A DNA stretch of 64,000 nt, from positions 1,387,992 to 1,451,991 of the forward strand of contig NZ_CP009245.1 of NCBI RefSeq assembly GCF_001941445.1, given 5' to 3'. The position numbers and the translations under genes were made by a program. Origin of the DNA: Corynebacterium aquilae DSM 44791 (GTDB lineage: Bacteria > Actinomycetota > Actinomycetes > Mycobacteriales > Mycobacteriaceae). Under the pieces are notes generated by a model. That model was not told where the DNA came from. It saw only the letters and a list, made by a program, of their open reading frames with translations, and did no database searches. Positions within the stretch are counted from its first letter, which is position 1, and each line of letters begins with the position of its first letter. Positions 17,168-25,272 of this stretch are shown one piece after another.

Positions 17168-19489
17168 ATGGCTGGTTTGAACTGGTTGTGGAAGGCCCTT
17201 GGAGATTCTTCGGGGCGGAACCAAAAGAGGAGCCAGGGCATTGTGGCGCAGGCTGAAAAGCAGTCTGCCCAGCTGCAAGCGTTGGATGATGCTGCATTGG
17301 CGGCCAAGGCCCGTGAGGTTACTGCCGGCGGAACAATGAAGGATCCGGCCGTCTTTTTGGCGGTGCTCGGGGAGGCTTCGCGCCGTACCTTGGGGTTGAG
17401 TCCTTTCAGTGTGCAGTCGCAGGCGACGCTGCGTTTGCTGGAGGGCGACGTCGTACACATGGCTACCGGTGAGGGCAAAACTCTGGTGGGGGCGATGGCG
17501 GCGACCGGTTTTGCATTGATGGGTAAAACTGTTCACTCGATCACGGTCAATGACTACCTTGCGCATCGTGATGCCGAGTGGATGCGCCCGCTGGTGGAGT
17601 TTTTCGGGCTGAGTGTCGGTTCAATCGGTGAAAAGCTCAACTCTGAGCAGCGTCGCGAGGTCTATCGTTGTGACATCGTGTATGGGCCGGTTGCGGAAAT
17701 CGGTTTCGACGTGTTGCGCGACCAGCTGATCACTGATCGCAAGGATGCGGTTCAGCATGGTGCGGATGTCGCCATTGTGGATGAGGCTGACAGTGTGCTG
17801 GTCGATGAAGCACTGGTGCCGTTGGTGTTGGCAGGAAACGAGGAAAGCCAAGCGCCAACCGGGAAGATCACCGCTGTGGTTCGCCTGCTGAAAGAAGGGG
17901 AGCATTTTACAGCCGACGAGGACCGACGCAATGTCTTTCTCACTGATCGGGGTGCCCGTCGGGTGGAGGATCTCCTTGGCATCGACAGTTTGTATACCGA
18001 GGATATGGCTGATGTGCTCGTCCAGGTCAATCTGGCCCTGCACGCGAAGGAACTAGTACAGCGGGATGTGCACTACATCGTGCGTGATGGCAAGGTGCAG
18101 CTGATTGATGCTTCCCGTGGTCGCGTGGCGGATTTGCAGCGCTGGCCGGATGGGTTGCAGGCCGCGGTGGAGGCGAAGGAAGGCCTCGCCGTGAGCGATT
18201 CTGGGCGAATTTTGGACACCATCACGTTGCAGGCATTGATGGGGCGTTACCCGATGGTGTGCGGCATGACCGGTACCGCGGTGGAGGCAACGGATCAGCT
18301 GCGTCAGTTCTACGATCTGCGGGTGTCAGTGATTGATCGCAATCACGAGTTGCAGCGTTTTGATGAGCAGGATCGCGTGTACGCGACCCTGGATGAGAAG
18401 AATCGCGCCATCGTGGAGGAGATCGCGGTGCTGCATGCTGAGGGGCGCCCGGTGCTCGTCGGAACTCATGATGTTGCTGAGTCGGAGCAGTTGGCCGCGG
18501 AATTGCATGACCGGGGCATTGAGGTCAGCGTGTTGAACGCGAAAAATGACGCGGAGGAAGCCAAAATCATCGCCGAAGCCGGCGATCTTGGGCGGGTGAC
18601 TGTGTCGACGCAGATGGCCGGCCGTGGCACTGATATCAAGTTGGGCGGTGCCGATGAGCGGGACCGGCAACAGGTAGTTGATCGTGGGGGTCTGGCGGTG
18701 ATTGGCACCGGCCGGCACCGGACTTCACGTTTGGATAATCAGCTGCGTGGTCGTGCTGGCCGCCAGGGAGATCCCGGGTTGTCGCTATTTTTTGTGTCCC
18801 TTGAGGACGATGTGGTCTCCGTGGGTGGTGCGGGTGAATCCTTTGCCGCGCAGCCGGCTCCGGATGGTCGTATCGATAACAAGCGTGTCTACGACTTCGT
18901 CAATCACTGTCAGCGCGTCACCGAGGGGCAGTTGTTGGAGATCCACGCGCAGACGTGGAAGTACAACAAGCTGATTAGCGACCAGCGCAAAATTATTGAT
19001 GAGCGGCGTGCTCGTCTGCTGGATACGGAGCAGGCGTGGGAAGAACTGAGTCAACGCTCGCCCCGTCGAGCTCAGGAGCTTCAAGCCTCCGTTGATCATG
19101 AGACGTTGGTGAAAGCTGCACGCGTCATCATGCTGTACCACCTCGATGAGGGGTGGAGTGAGCACCTGGGCATGCTTGACGATGTGCGTGAATCTATTCA
19201 CCTGCGGGCTATTGCTCGAGAGACGCCGATCGACGAGTTCCACCGGATTGCGGTGTCGGAGTTTAAGCTACTGGCGCAACGCGCGGTCGATGATGCGGTC
19301 GAAACGTTTAATAGCGTCACCATTGATGCTGACGGCGCCCACATGGATGATCATGGGTTGCATCGGCCGTCGTCGACGTGGACCTATATGGTCAACGACA
19401 ACCCGTTGAGTGGCAATGGGCAGAAGGCGTTGAAGAAGATTGCGAGTATGTTTGGTCGTCGCCGCGAAGACGACGAGGAGGAGAACTAG
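17168..19489 (+). CDS. secA2: Accessory preprotein translocase ATPase SecA2
   Basis: Motor ATPase that drives export of a subset of proteins through SecYEG; in actinobacteria it is distinct from essential SecA1. The 773-residue protein has nucleotide-binding fold 1 with MATGEGKT near residue 100 and the DEAD-type VDEADSVLVDEA near 204, the preprotein-crosslinking region, fold 2 with QMAGRGTDIKLGG and LRGRAGRQGDPG, and the helical scaffold. It ends in an acidic tail and lacks the C-terminal zinc-binding cysteines of SecA1. Size and missing tail fit SecA2. It lies upstream of odhI, as in related genomes. Confidence 0.94.
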   Translation: MAGLNWLWKALGDSSGRNQKRSQGIVAQAEKQSAQLQALDDAALAAKAREVTAGGTMKDPAVFLAVLGEASRRTLGLSPFSVQSQATLRLLEGDVVHMATGEGKTLVGAMAATGFALMGKTVHSITVNDYLAHRDAEWMRPLVEFFGLSVGSIGEKLNSEQRREVYRCDIVYGPVAEIGFDVLRDQLITDRKDAVQHGADVAIVDEADSVLVDEALVPLVLAGNEESQAPTGKITAVVRLLKEGEHFTADEDRRNVFLTDRGARRVEDLLGIDSLYTEDMADVLVQVNLALHAKELVQRDVHYIVRDGKVQLIDASRGRVADLQRWPDGLQAAVEAKEGLAVSDSGRILDTITLQALMGRYPMVCGMTGTAVEATDQLRQFYDLRVSVIDRNHELQRFDEQDRVYATLDEKNRAIVEEIAVLHAEGRPVLVGTHDVAESEQLAAELHDRGIEVSVLNAKNDAEEAKIIAEAGDLGRVTVSTQMAGRGTDIKLGGADERDRQQVVDRGGLAVIGTGRHRTSRLDNQLRGRAGRQGDPGLSLFFVSLEDDVVSVGGAGESFAAQPAPDGRIDNKRVYDFVNHCQRVTEGQLLEIHAQTWKYNKLISDQRKIIDERRARLLDTEQAWEELSQRSPRRAQELQASVDHETLVKAARVIMLYHLDEGWSEHLGMLDDVRESIHLRAIARETPIDEFHRIAVSEFKLLAQRAVDDAVETFNSVTIDADGAHMDDHGLHRPSSTWTYMVNDNPLSGNGQKALKKIASMFGRRREDDEEEN

Positions 19490-19974
19490 GCGAGCAAAGG
19501 GTGGATTGGCGGGGTTGGAAAGAGCTGTCACTTGCTTGAATTATTGGTTGAAGTTTCGACTTCAAGCTGAAGCTTTACCCCCGACCCCCACCGCGAAGAC
19601 AAGTCTTTGCCCTTGATAGTGGTACTAAAGCGTCGCGACTTCGCGGGTTGGCGCTATGATAACCAAGTAATACGCAATAAGAAGTTCACTGAGGCGCGCG
19701 TGTGGTTCAGTTGTTCGTAGCGGGTTGCCCAACCCCCAAAAATGTTCGCCCAAGCGGGTGAGGGTGGGATCGGGGTTTCTCGCACGGCTGAACTGCCCAT
19801 CGTGGCGTGATTAGACAGCTCGGGCTGGAGATCTCCCACGTGCATTCGGTGAACTGTTGCTGTGATTAACGTGAAGCACCCCAGCTTCAACGTCCGCATC
19901 CCGTGGGCACACTGACGTGTGCTTGCCGGAGGGGGACTTTGTTTCCGGAGTGCCCAATGTGAAAAGGAAGCGTA
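19490..19974. promoter_or_regulatory. Long odhI upstream region with TTGAA/TTCAA dyads
   Basis: About 485 bases without a gene. At 19548-19565 the dyad TTGAAGT-TTCG-ACTTCAA is perfect, and it overlaps a second one, CTTCA-AGC-TGAAG (19560-19572). The stretch CTTCAAGCTGAAGCTTTA resembles CTTCAACTTGAGGTTTAA in front of the second MerR gene at 22132-22150. A TATGAT (19655-19660) is a possible -10 without a clear -35. The spacing and sequence style suit MerR-type regulators, two of which are encoded nearby. Downstream of 19670 to the odhI start I see only the start-proximal GAAAAGGAAG. Confidence 0.45.
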
Positions 19975-20400
19975 ATGAGCGAAAACCAGAACCCCGCGCC
20001 GCAGATGGAGACCACTAGCGTCCTGCGTGCCGACCTGTTGAAGGAGATGGAGTCGGGCAACCAGGCGCCGGCTTCCACTGGGGCTGAGAATCTTCCAGAG
20101 GGTGCTGCGCTGCTGGTTGTTAAGCGTGGCCCGAACGCAGGTTCTCGCTTCCTGCTGGATCAGTCCACCACCACCGTGGGCCGTCACCCCGAGTCCGACA
20201 TTTTCCTGGATGACGTGACCGTTTCGCGCCGTCACGCCGAGTTCCGTCTCAACGACGGTGAGTTCGAGGTGGTCGATGTGGGAAGCCTCAACGGCACCTA
20301 CGTCAACCGTGAGCCTAAGGATGCTGAGACCCTGTCTACTGGTGACGAGGTTCAGATCGGTAAGTTCCGTCTGGTCTTTTTGGCCGGGCCGAAGGCTTAA
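19975..20400 (+). CDS. odhI: FHA-domain regulator OdhI (GarA family)
   Basis: Phospho-switch protein that, unphosphorylated, binds and inhibits the 2-oxoglutarate dehydrogenase complex and so diverts carbon to glutamate; phosphorylation by PknG-type kinases relieves this. The 141-residue protein has the N-terminal phospho-site ETTSVLRADLLKEM (Thr13, Thr14) and a C-terminal FHA domain with GRHPESDIFLDD, SRRHAEF and NGTYVN. It is near identical in these parts to the C. glutamicum protein. A good GAAAAGGAAG ribosome-binding site precedes the ATG. PknG is not in the window. Confidence 0.96.
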   Translation: MSENQNPAPQMETTSVLRADLLKEMESGNQAPASTGAENLPEGAALLVVKRGPNAGSRFLLDQSTTTVGRHPESDIFLDDVTVSRRHAEFRLNDGEFEVVDVGSLNGTYVNREPKDAETLSTGDEVQIGKFRLVFLAGPKA

Positions 20401-20613
20401 CGCCTTAGCGGTTCCCTCTTTTTCTTTCCGTCCACTGTGGTGCGGGAGGAGTTTCGGTGGCGCTGTGGCGGCACCGCAAACGACCTGGTTTGGCCAGTTG
20501 TGCTTGGAGCCTGGGTCGTGACTTTCGCTTTTCGCTCCATCTGGTTGCGAAAAAGGTGAGTGTCACTCGTTGCGATGCCTCGCTGGTTAACCCCACGAGG
20601 TTGTCGTAGCCGG

Positions 20614-20638
20614 AAAAACTTGTACCCCCAAAGTTTTT
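20614..20638. promoter_or_regulatory. Dyad AAAAACTT-N9-AAGTTTTT before ftsR
   Basis: An 8-bp perfect inverted repeat (20614-20621 and 20631-20638) 46 bases before the ftsR start. The A/T-rich arms around a GC-rich centre suit a dimeric regulator, possibly FtsR itself. No clear promoter hexamers were assigned. Confidence 0.4.
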
Positions 20639-20684
20639 TTAAGTGTGGCGTAGGGGTTGATGACGTAATGGAAGGACAGCGAAT

Positions 20685-21419
20685 ATGGCAGCTGCAGCGC
20701 AGGGCGTAAATGCCCACGTTCAGCCGATCAAACGCCGTGAGAAAACGGTGTCGATCGGTAGCGCTTTGGAGACGATGAAACGAGAGTTTCCCGATCTCAC
20801 CCTGTCTAAGATTCGCTTCCTGGAGTCCGAAGGCCTGCTGACTGTCAAGCGTTCGCCTTCTGGATACCGTCGCTTCGGTCAGGATGATTTGGCTCGTTTG
20901 CGTCGCGTGTTGTTGATGCAAAAAGAGCAGCACCTCCCGTTGAAGGTGATTCGCGAACGCTTGAATGCTGAAGACGATGCGGGGGTGACCCAGCTTCTGG
21001 GTGCGGGGGTCGAACCGCTCATCGATCCTGACAAGATGCGTCCGGTAGCTCCGGCGCTGCTGACTGACGTTGATGTCGCTCACGCGGCTAATGTCGACGT
21101 CGAGTTCGTTCGCGAAATGGCTGGCGTGGGGGTCGTTTCTTCCAACGCTTCGGGTTTCTTCAGCCAAGACGACGTCACCAATATTGTTACTGCAAAGCAG
21201 CTGACGGATCATGGTGTTGATGCCCGCATGCTGAAAACCTTGCGTCTGGCGGCGCAACGGCAGGCGGGCGTGATCTCCATGGTTGCGCACCCGCTTGCTC
21301 ACGCCAAGGATGATTCCGCCAAGGAGCGCGCATTTGAATTCGCCACCGAGCTCAGCGCCATGGTTATTTCGCTGCATGCAGGAATGGTGAAAAAGGAACT
21401 GCGGGGCGAATTCGGATGA
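20685..21419 (+). CDS. ftsR: MerR-family regulator FtsR
   Basis: DNA-binding regulator whose C. glutamicum counterpart controls ftsZ and thus cell division. The 244-residue protein has an N-terminal MerR winged helix (VSIGSALETMKREFPDLT, IRFLESEGLL, SGYRRFGQDDLARL) and a long C-terminal part without the short metal-binding loop of classical MerR sensors, so the effector is unknown. An AAGGACAG ribosome-binding site precedes the ATG at 20685. Its stop overlaps the next start by four bases (ATGA), so it is co-translated with the DUF151 gene. The name rests on gene neighbours (odhI upstream, DUF151 and second MerR downstream). Confidence 0.88.
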   Translation: MAAAAQGVNAHVQPIKRREKTVSIGSALETMKREFPDLTLSKIRFLESEGLLTVKRSPSGYRRFGQDDLARLRRVLLMQKEQHLPLKVIRERLNAEDDAGVTQLLGAGVEPLIDPDKMRPVAPALLTDVDVAHAANVDVEFVREMAGVGVVSSNASGFFSQDDVTNIVTAKQLTDHGVDARMLKTLRLAAQRQAGVISMVAHPLAHAKDDSAKERAFEFATELSAMVISLHAGMVKKELRGEFG

Positions 21420-22057
21420 GTGAGGCCGATTCCGGCGCCAATGCCCCGGAAGAAGTGTTTTACGCCGGTGTGCATACGGCCGGACCGGAAAATTTTCCCT
21501 GCATCGTGCTGTTTAGTCAGACACGTCAAGTAATTTTCCCGGTGTGGGTGAGCCCGGAGGGTGCAGCCCAGGTGTTGGCGCATGAATCCGGCGGGGGCAA
21601 TCGTCGACCTGACATGGTGGATGTGCTCAAAGATCTGGCTGAGCAAGTGGGGTGTGAGCCCCAAAACGTGCAGATCACTGACTATAACAAGGGCGTTGCA
21701 TACGCCTATATCAGCCTCAGCCCAGATTATTTGGTCGATGCGCGACCCAGTGATGCGATTTCTTTCGCCCGCTTGGCTGATATTCCGATCTTGGTGACGC
21801 CTTCGTTGCTGAGCCAATATGGAATCCCGTTGGACACCTTTGCCGGTGATGTTCCTTTTGATATGTCCAATTGGATCGAGCCCGAGGATGTATACCCAGA
21901 TTTGTCCGCTCGGCTTTCGGCAGTGGGGGATGAAGATGCTGATGCTTCTTTTGCTGAAATGATGAAAAATTTGGGTTTCGATGAGGATGATCTCATCGCC
22001 GAGATGTCCGATGAGCTGGGAGAAGATCCCCAGGGGGAGGATAGGAAGGACAGCTAG
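21416..22057 (+). CDS. Bifunctional nuclease-family (DUF151) protein
   Basis: A 213-residue member of the DUF151 family, some members of which have RNase and DNase activity in vitro; the cellular role in actinobacteria is unknown. Family signatures visible are PVWVSPEGAAQVLA in the first third, AYAYISL and RPSDAISFARLADIPILV. The C-terminal 60 residues are acidic and lie outside the family core. It is translated from an ATG that overlaps the ftsR stop. The pairing with ftsR and a second MerR gene is conserved in corynebacteria and mycobacteria. Confidence 0.88.
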   Translation: MSEADSGANAPEEVFYAGVHTAGPENFPCIVLFSQTRQVIFPVWVSPEGAAQVLAHESGGGNRRPDMVDVLKDLAEQVGCEPQNVQITDYNKGVAYAYISLSPDYLVDARPSDAISFARLADIPILVTPSLLSQYGIPLDTFAGDVPFDMSNWIEPEDVYPDLSARLSAVGDEDADASFAEMMKNLGFDEDDLIAEMSDELGEDPQGEDRKDS

Positions 22058-22126
22058 TTGCAGCTCACGCACCACCTGTTACGGGTGTGAATATTGGGGC
22101 TAGAGGTGACAATCGTTCCAATAAGG

Positions 22127-22151
22127 CTTAAGCTTCAACTTGAGGTTTAAG
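22127..22151. promoter_or_regulatory. MerR-type dyad upstream of the second MerR gene
   Basis: CTTAAGCTTCAA and TTGAGGTTTAAG form a 25-bp near-perfect palindrome with a one-base centre and two mismatched pairs. The CTTGAGG arm is typical of MerR-class operators. Its core resembles the dyads before odhI. It lies about 75 bases upstream of the promoter proposed at 22228-22256. Confidence 0.5.
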
Positions 22152-22217
22152 GTTTTGGGCGTGTCGCCCGCCTTAGCGTTGCCCGGCTCAGTAACCTAAC
22201 CGGAGTAACGCAGCAGT

Positions 22218-22260
22218 AAAAATCCTATTCACAACCCGTGTAATTACAGCTAGGATTTTT
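22218..22260 (+). promoter_or_regulatory. Promoter of the second MerR gene inside an inverted repeat
   Basis: TTCACA (22228-22233), a 17-base gap and TAGGAT (22251-22256) make a good sigma-A promoter 46 bases before the GTG start. The -10 lies in one arm of a perfect 10-bp inverted repeat, AAAAATCCTA (22218-22227) with TAGGATTTTT (22251-22260), so it may double as operator or terminator. Confidence 0.5.
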
Positions 22261-22301
22261 CTCGATGCGCTTTCGCGCAACAACAAAAGGGAGAAAATAC
22301 C

Positions 22302-22859
22302 GTGAGCACTGAACAGCCCGTACAGCAGTCTCTGTTCGACATCAGCGAACTTGCCGGCGGCGGTCCTGACGAAGAGGTCGGCTACCGCGTGCCGATTGCC
22401 TGCCAGGTCGCTGGCATCACCTACCGCCAGCTCGACTACTGGGCTCGCACAAAACTCGTGGTTCCCTCCATTCGCGGTGCGCGCGGATCCGGATCCCAGC
22501 GCCTGTACTCCTTCAAGGACATCCTTGTCCTCAAGATCGTCAAGGGACTGCTCGACACCGGCATCTCCCTGCAAAACATTCGCCAGGCCGTCGAAAGCCT
22601 ACGCGATCGTGGCGTCCACGATTTGGCAACCATCACCTTGGTCTCTGACGGGAAAACCGTCTACGAGTGCCGCTCCAACGAAGAAGTCATTGACCTTCTC
22701 GGTGGCGGCCAAGGTGTGTTCGGCATTGCCGTCCCGGGTATTATGCGCGAGCTGACCGGCACCATTTCCGCGTTCCCCTCCGAGCGCATCGACGCCTCCG
22801 TCCAGGAACCGGTGCACGACGATCTGGCAGCACGACGCGCTGCCCGCAAAATTTCCTAA
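22302..22859 (+). CDS. MerR-family regulator, Rv1828 type
   Basis: A 185-residue DNA-binding protein with a MerR winged helix: YRVPIACQVAGITYRQLDYW, then RKL-type basic residues, GSGSQRLYSFKDILVLKIVK and a dimerisation helix TGISLQNIRQAVESL. The C-terminal domain is short and has no metal-binding cysteines. The counterpart in mycobacteria (Rv1828) also sits two genes from the FHA regulator GarA. It starts with GTG at 22302 behind AGGGAG. The upstream 25-bp dyad suggests autoregulation. Target genes are unknown. Confidence 0.88.
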   Translation: MSTEQPVQQSLFDISELAGGGPDEEVGYRVPIACQVAGITYRQLDYWARTKLVVPSIRGARGSGSQRLYSFKDILVLKIVKGLLDTGISLQNIRQAVESLRDRGVHDLATITLVSDGKTVYECRSNEEVIDLLGGGQGVFGIAVPGIMRELTGTISAFPSERIDASVQEPVHDDLAARRAARKIS

Positions 22860-22907
22860 ATCTCTTTCAACAGTCCGCGCTTAGATACGTCTGCGTACTG
22901 AGAGAAG

Positions 22908-24113
22908 CTAAAAGGGCCCGAACTTTTCACGTTCCTGAACGGCGAGACACACCACAGGTTTTTCTTCCTCCTGTTGTGCGTCTCGCCGTTGGCATATGTC
23001 CAGGATCTTTTTTGACGGCTGCGCGACATGAGACCTGAGTGCGGCGGGGCGCACGGATGCCCGCCGAGAAAGATGCGCCTCAGACTGTGTCGACGTTGCT
23101 TTCTCCCCGGCGTGCGGTGCGGCAGGAGCCGGGCTAGGTTCAGCCGACTGATTCTCCAAAGGGGAAATAGATGGGTACTGGCCATCCACCGTGGGGGTAG
23201 TCGCATGCTCCCGAGCTGAGGTACGGGGAGTGGAGTCCATCTCCCGCAATTGCTCAGGGGATTCAGTCGATTCAAAAGCGAGGTTATAGACCACATCAGC
23301 GCTCGGCAGAATGTCCTCGGTCACCAGATTGGGATCCTGAGGGATGTTTTCTCGCAGAAAATCCAACAGCGCCTTGGCCGCGCGCGATTGGCTTTCATCG
23401 ACCGAGGCGGTAGCTGTCAGCGCAACAGCTCGAAACGGTACTGACACATCATCGAAAATTTCCGCAGTCACATGAGGCGGAACCACTGATTCGCCCATAG
23501 CCAATGGTGCATTGGCATCCTCCGGGCGTTTGGTGATGTCGACAGCATGATCGACCTTCTTGTCGGCTAGCGCGGTCGCAGCCATTGCACGAAGCATGGG
23601 CGGCTCATCGCTTTTAATGGTCGCCCGGGCTTCCGCCGCAGTCCACGACGCAAAACTATGGGGCTTCGCGGTAGCTAGCACAATCGATTCCCAAAAAGCC
23701 ACGGGCCACTTGTCCTCGGCAGAGGAACTCGAACGCCCACTGGCGGAGAGGCGGTGCTCGACGTGGCGGGCAGGATCCGAGGTGATCATCACGGCTGCTT
23801 CCGGCAAGGTATCCACCATCGTGGCCGTCACACAGTGATCATCGACGATTGGGTTAGAAGCACTAAAGGCTCGTAACAGCTTTTCGACCACGTTTTCCCG
23901 CCCATCCGCATACACCGGAAGGGTCACATTGCCCTCAAAGCACTCTAGCGCTCGAGCATGTTCCTGTTGCGCCTCATCGCGCACCCCCATCCAGGCGCCC
24001 CCCGAAATAGCAAGCACGACAGCGATCAAAATGGCGACGATCGGCCACATCGCAATCCGAAATTGGTGGCGACCATTAGAATGCCGAGGCACTGACAGAT
24101 CCCGCCTTTCCAC
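22908..24113 (-). CDS. Uncharacterised membrane-anchored extracellular protein
   Basis: I do not recognise this 401-residue protein. It has a short basic N-terminus, one hydrophobic segment (about residues 21-41, WPIVAILIAVVLAISGGAW) and a long outside part. The middle section, with VYADGRENVVEKLLRAF, AAVMITSDPAR and WPVAFWESIVLATAKP, recalls the solute-binding-like domain found in actinobacterial von Willebrand factor A proteins, but no VWA domain follows. The last 130 residues are Ser/Pro/Glu-rich and then basic. The final codons overlap a strong hairpin (22940-22988), so the 3' end may serve as terminator for the convergent MerR gene. A promoter TGTCAT-N17-TAGACT lies at 24165-24193. Confidence 0.7.
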   Translation of the reverse strand: MERRDLSVPRHSNGRHQFRIAMWPIVAILIAVVLAISGGAWMGVRDEAQQEHARALECFEGNVTLPVYADGRENVVEKLLRAFSASNPIVDDHCVTATMVDTLPEAAVMITSDPARHVEHRLSASGRSSSSAEDKWPVAFWESIVLATAKPHSFASWTAAEARATIKSDEPPMLRAMAATALADKKVDHAVDITKRPEDANAPLAMGESVVPPHVTAEIFDDVSVPFRAVALTATASVDESQSRAAKALLDFLRENIPQDPNLVTEDILPSADVVYNLAFESTESPEQLREMDSTPRTSAREHATTPTVDGQYPSISPLENQSAEPSPAPAAPHAGEKATSTQSEAHLSRRASVRPAALRSHVAQPSKKILDICQRRDAQQEEEKPVVCLAVQEREKFGPF

Positions 24114-24164
24114 GCTCCAAGAGCACCTTCGCCTGCGACGCGCGATGCCGTGTCTAACGAACCC

Positions 24165-24193
24165 AGTCTAGTTGACGGCCACCGCAGATGACA
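24165..24193 (-). promoter_or_regulatory. Candidate promoter of the membrane-anchored protein gene
   Basis: On the reverse strand TGTCAT (24193-24188), a 17-base gap and TAGACT (24170-24165) would start RNA near 24158, about 45 bases before the ATG at 24113. Confidence 0.4.
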
Positions 24194-24300
24194 CGATGTT
24201 GCGCTAAAGATTCAATAACGCATCTTTGGGTACACCCACCGGCACAGCACTAACGGCAACCGGGGAAGGCGTCTCGCACCGGAACTTGCTGCCATGGAAT

Positions 24301-25272
24301 CTACCGGGAGACCCCCGGTGTTTGTGCGCCGACAGCACACATCGCGGTTGCGTCACGGGCAGAATTGATGATCTGAACCAGTCGTGCTCGTAGCTGCGAA
24401 CCGCGTTCAGCGAACTGTCGCTGGCGCGCCACATACCTGGCCTTGCCTTCGGCGGTTTCGATTGGAACACAACTAAAACCTAAGTCGCGGCAATCGTAGG
24501 GCGAAGCCTCCATGTCCAGACAGCGCACGTCCCTGGCGAGTTCAAACGCATCCAACACAACATCGCCTGGGACCAGCGCCCCCAACTTCGTCGCCCACTT
24601 ATACAGATCCATTGTGGCGTGCAAACAACCTCGCTGTTCACACACAGTCTGGGATTCGCGAGTCAGCAGTTGACTATTGTGACTGCGCGCCGCAGGAGTG
24701 AAAAACCGAAACGCATCGTAATGGGTACACCGGATGGCATGGCTATCGACCACCTGATCGGTTCCCGTTCCACCCAAGCGCAGTGGCAGCGCGTGGCGGG
24801 TTTCATCCGCCCGATACACCATTGCCCATTCGTGCAGCCCAAAACAATCGAAGTGTGCGGGATTGCTTTCGGTGCGCGCAAGAAGCTCAGCCATGAACTC
24901 CCAAGCTTGACCGCGCCGCTTCGTGGCAGCGGGAATGTTCACGCAGCGCAGACGACCGCCGGAAAAATGCGGGTCGTCGAAAACCACGTAGTCTTTTTCC
25001 GCATCCAGCGGAAAATCTGCCGGGACCGCGACACCGACACCTGGATGCCACTGGGCAAGCTTGCTCGGCGACAAAGAGTAGTACTCGAAAAGGAAATCCC
25101 ACACGGGGTGTTTTACACCGCGGGCTCGCCTGGCCCGATGAGCTGCCGTGAGGCGCATCGCACGTAAGTGGTGCATGTGTGAGCGCCGCGCGGCCTCAGC
25201 GGCGGGTAAAACCTCCACCGAAGCGCCCCACGGGGTGGTGGCGGTGGGAAAAGAACTCGTGGTCGTGGTCAT
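24301..25272 (-). CDS. Conserved protein annotated in relatives as 3-methyladenine DNA glycosylase
   Basis: A 323-residue soluble protein. I recall close relatives in corynebacteria and mycobacteria carrying the label 3-methyladenine DNA glycosylase, but I cannot point to a helix-hairpin-helix or other glycosylase motif in it, so the activity is unproven. Visible landmarks are HPVWDFLFEYYSLSPSKLAQWHPG cut by segment (HPVWDFLFEYY, SPSKLAQWHPG), DPHFSGGRLRC, CFGLHEWAMVYR, LRLGGTGTDQVV and QRGCLHATMDLYKW. The ATG at 25272 overlaps the stop of the CBS-domain gene upstream, so the three genes 27724-24301 form one operon. Several His and Cys residues are conserved-looking and could bind metal. Confidence 0.6.
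   Translation of the reverse strand: MTTTTSSFPTATTPWGASVEVLPAAEAARRSHMHHLRAMRLTAAHRARRARGVKHPVWDFLFEYYSLSPSKLAQWHPGVGVAVPADFPLDAEKDYVVFDDPHFSGGRLRCVNIPAATKRRGQAWEFMAELLARTESNPAHFDCFGLHEWAMVYRADETRHALPLRLGGTGTDQVVDSHAIRCTHYDAFRFFTPAARSHNSQLLTRESQTVCEQRGCLHATMDLYKWATKLGALVPGDVVLDAFELARDVRCLDMEASPYDCRDLGFSCVPIETAEGKARYVARQRQFAERGSQLRARLVQIINSARDATAMCAVGAQTPGVSR

Noticed and set aside
24204-24470. Open frame overlapping the glycosylase-like gene in another frame
   Set aside because: Explained as an out-of-frame reading of the larger gene; no independent start signal.
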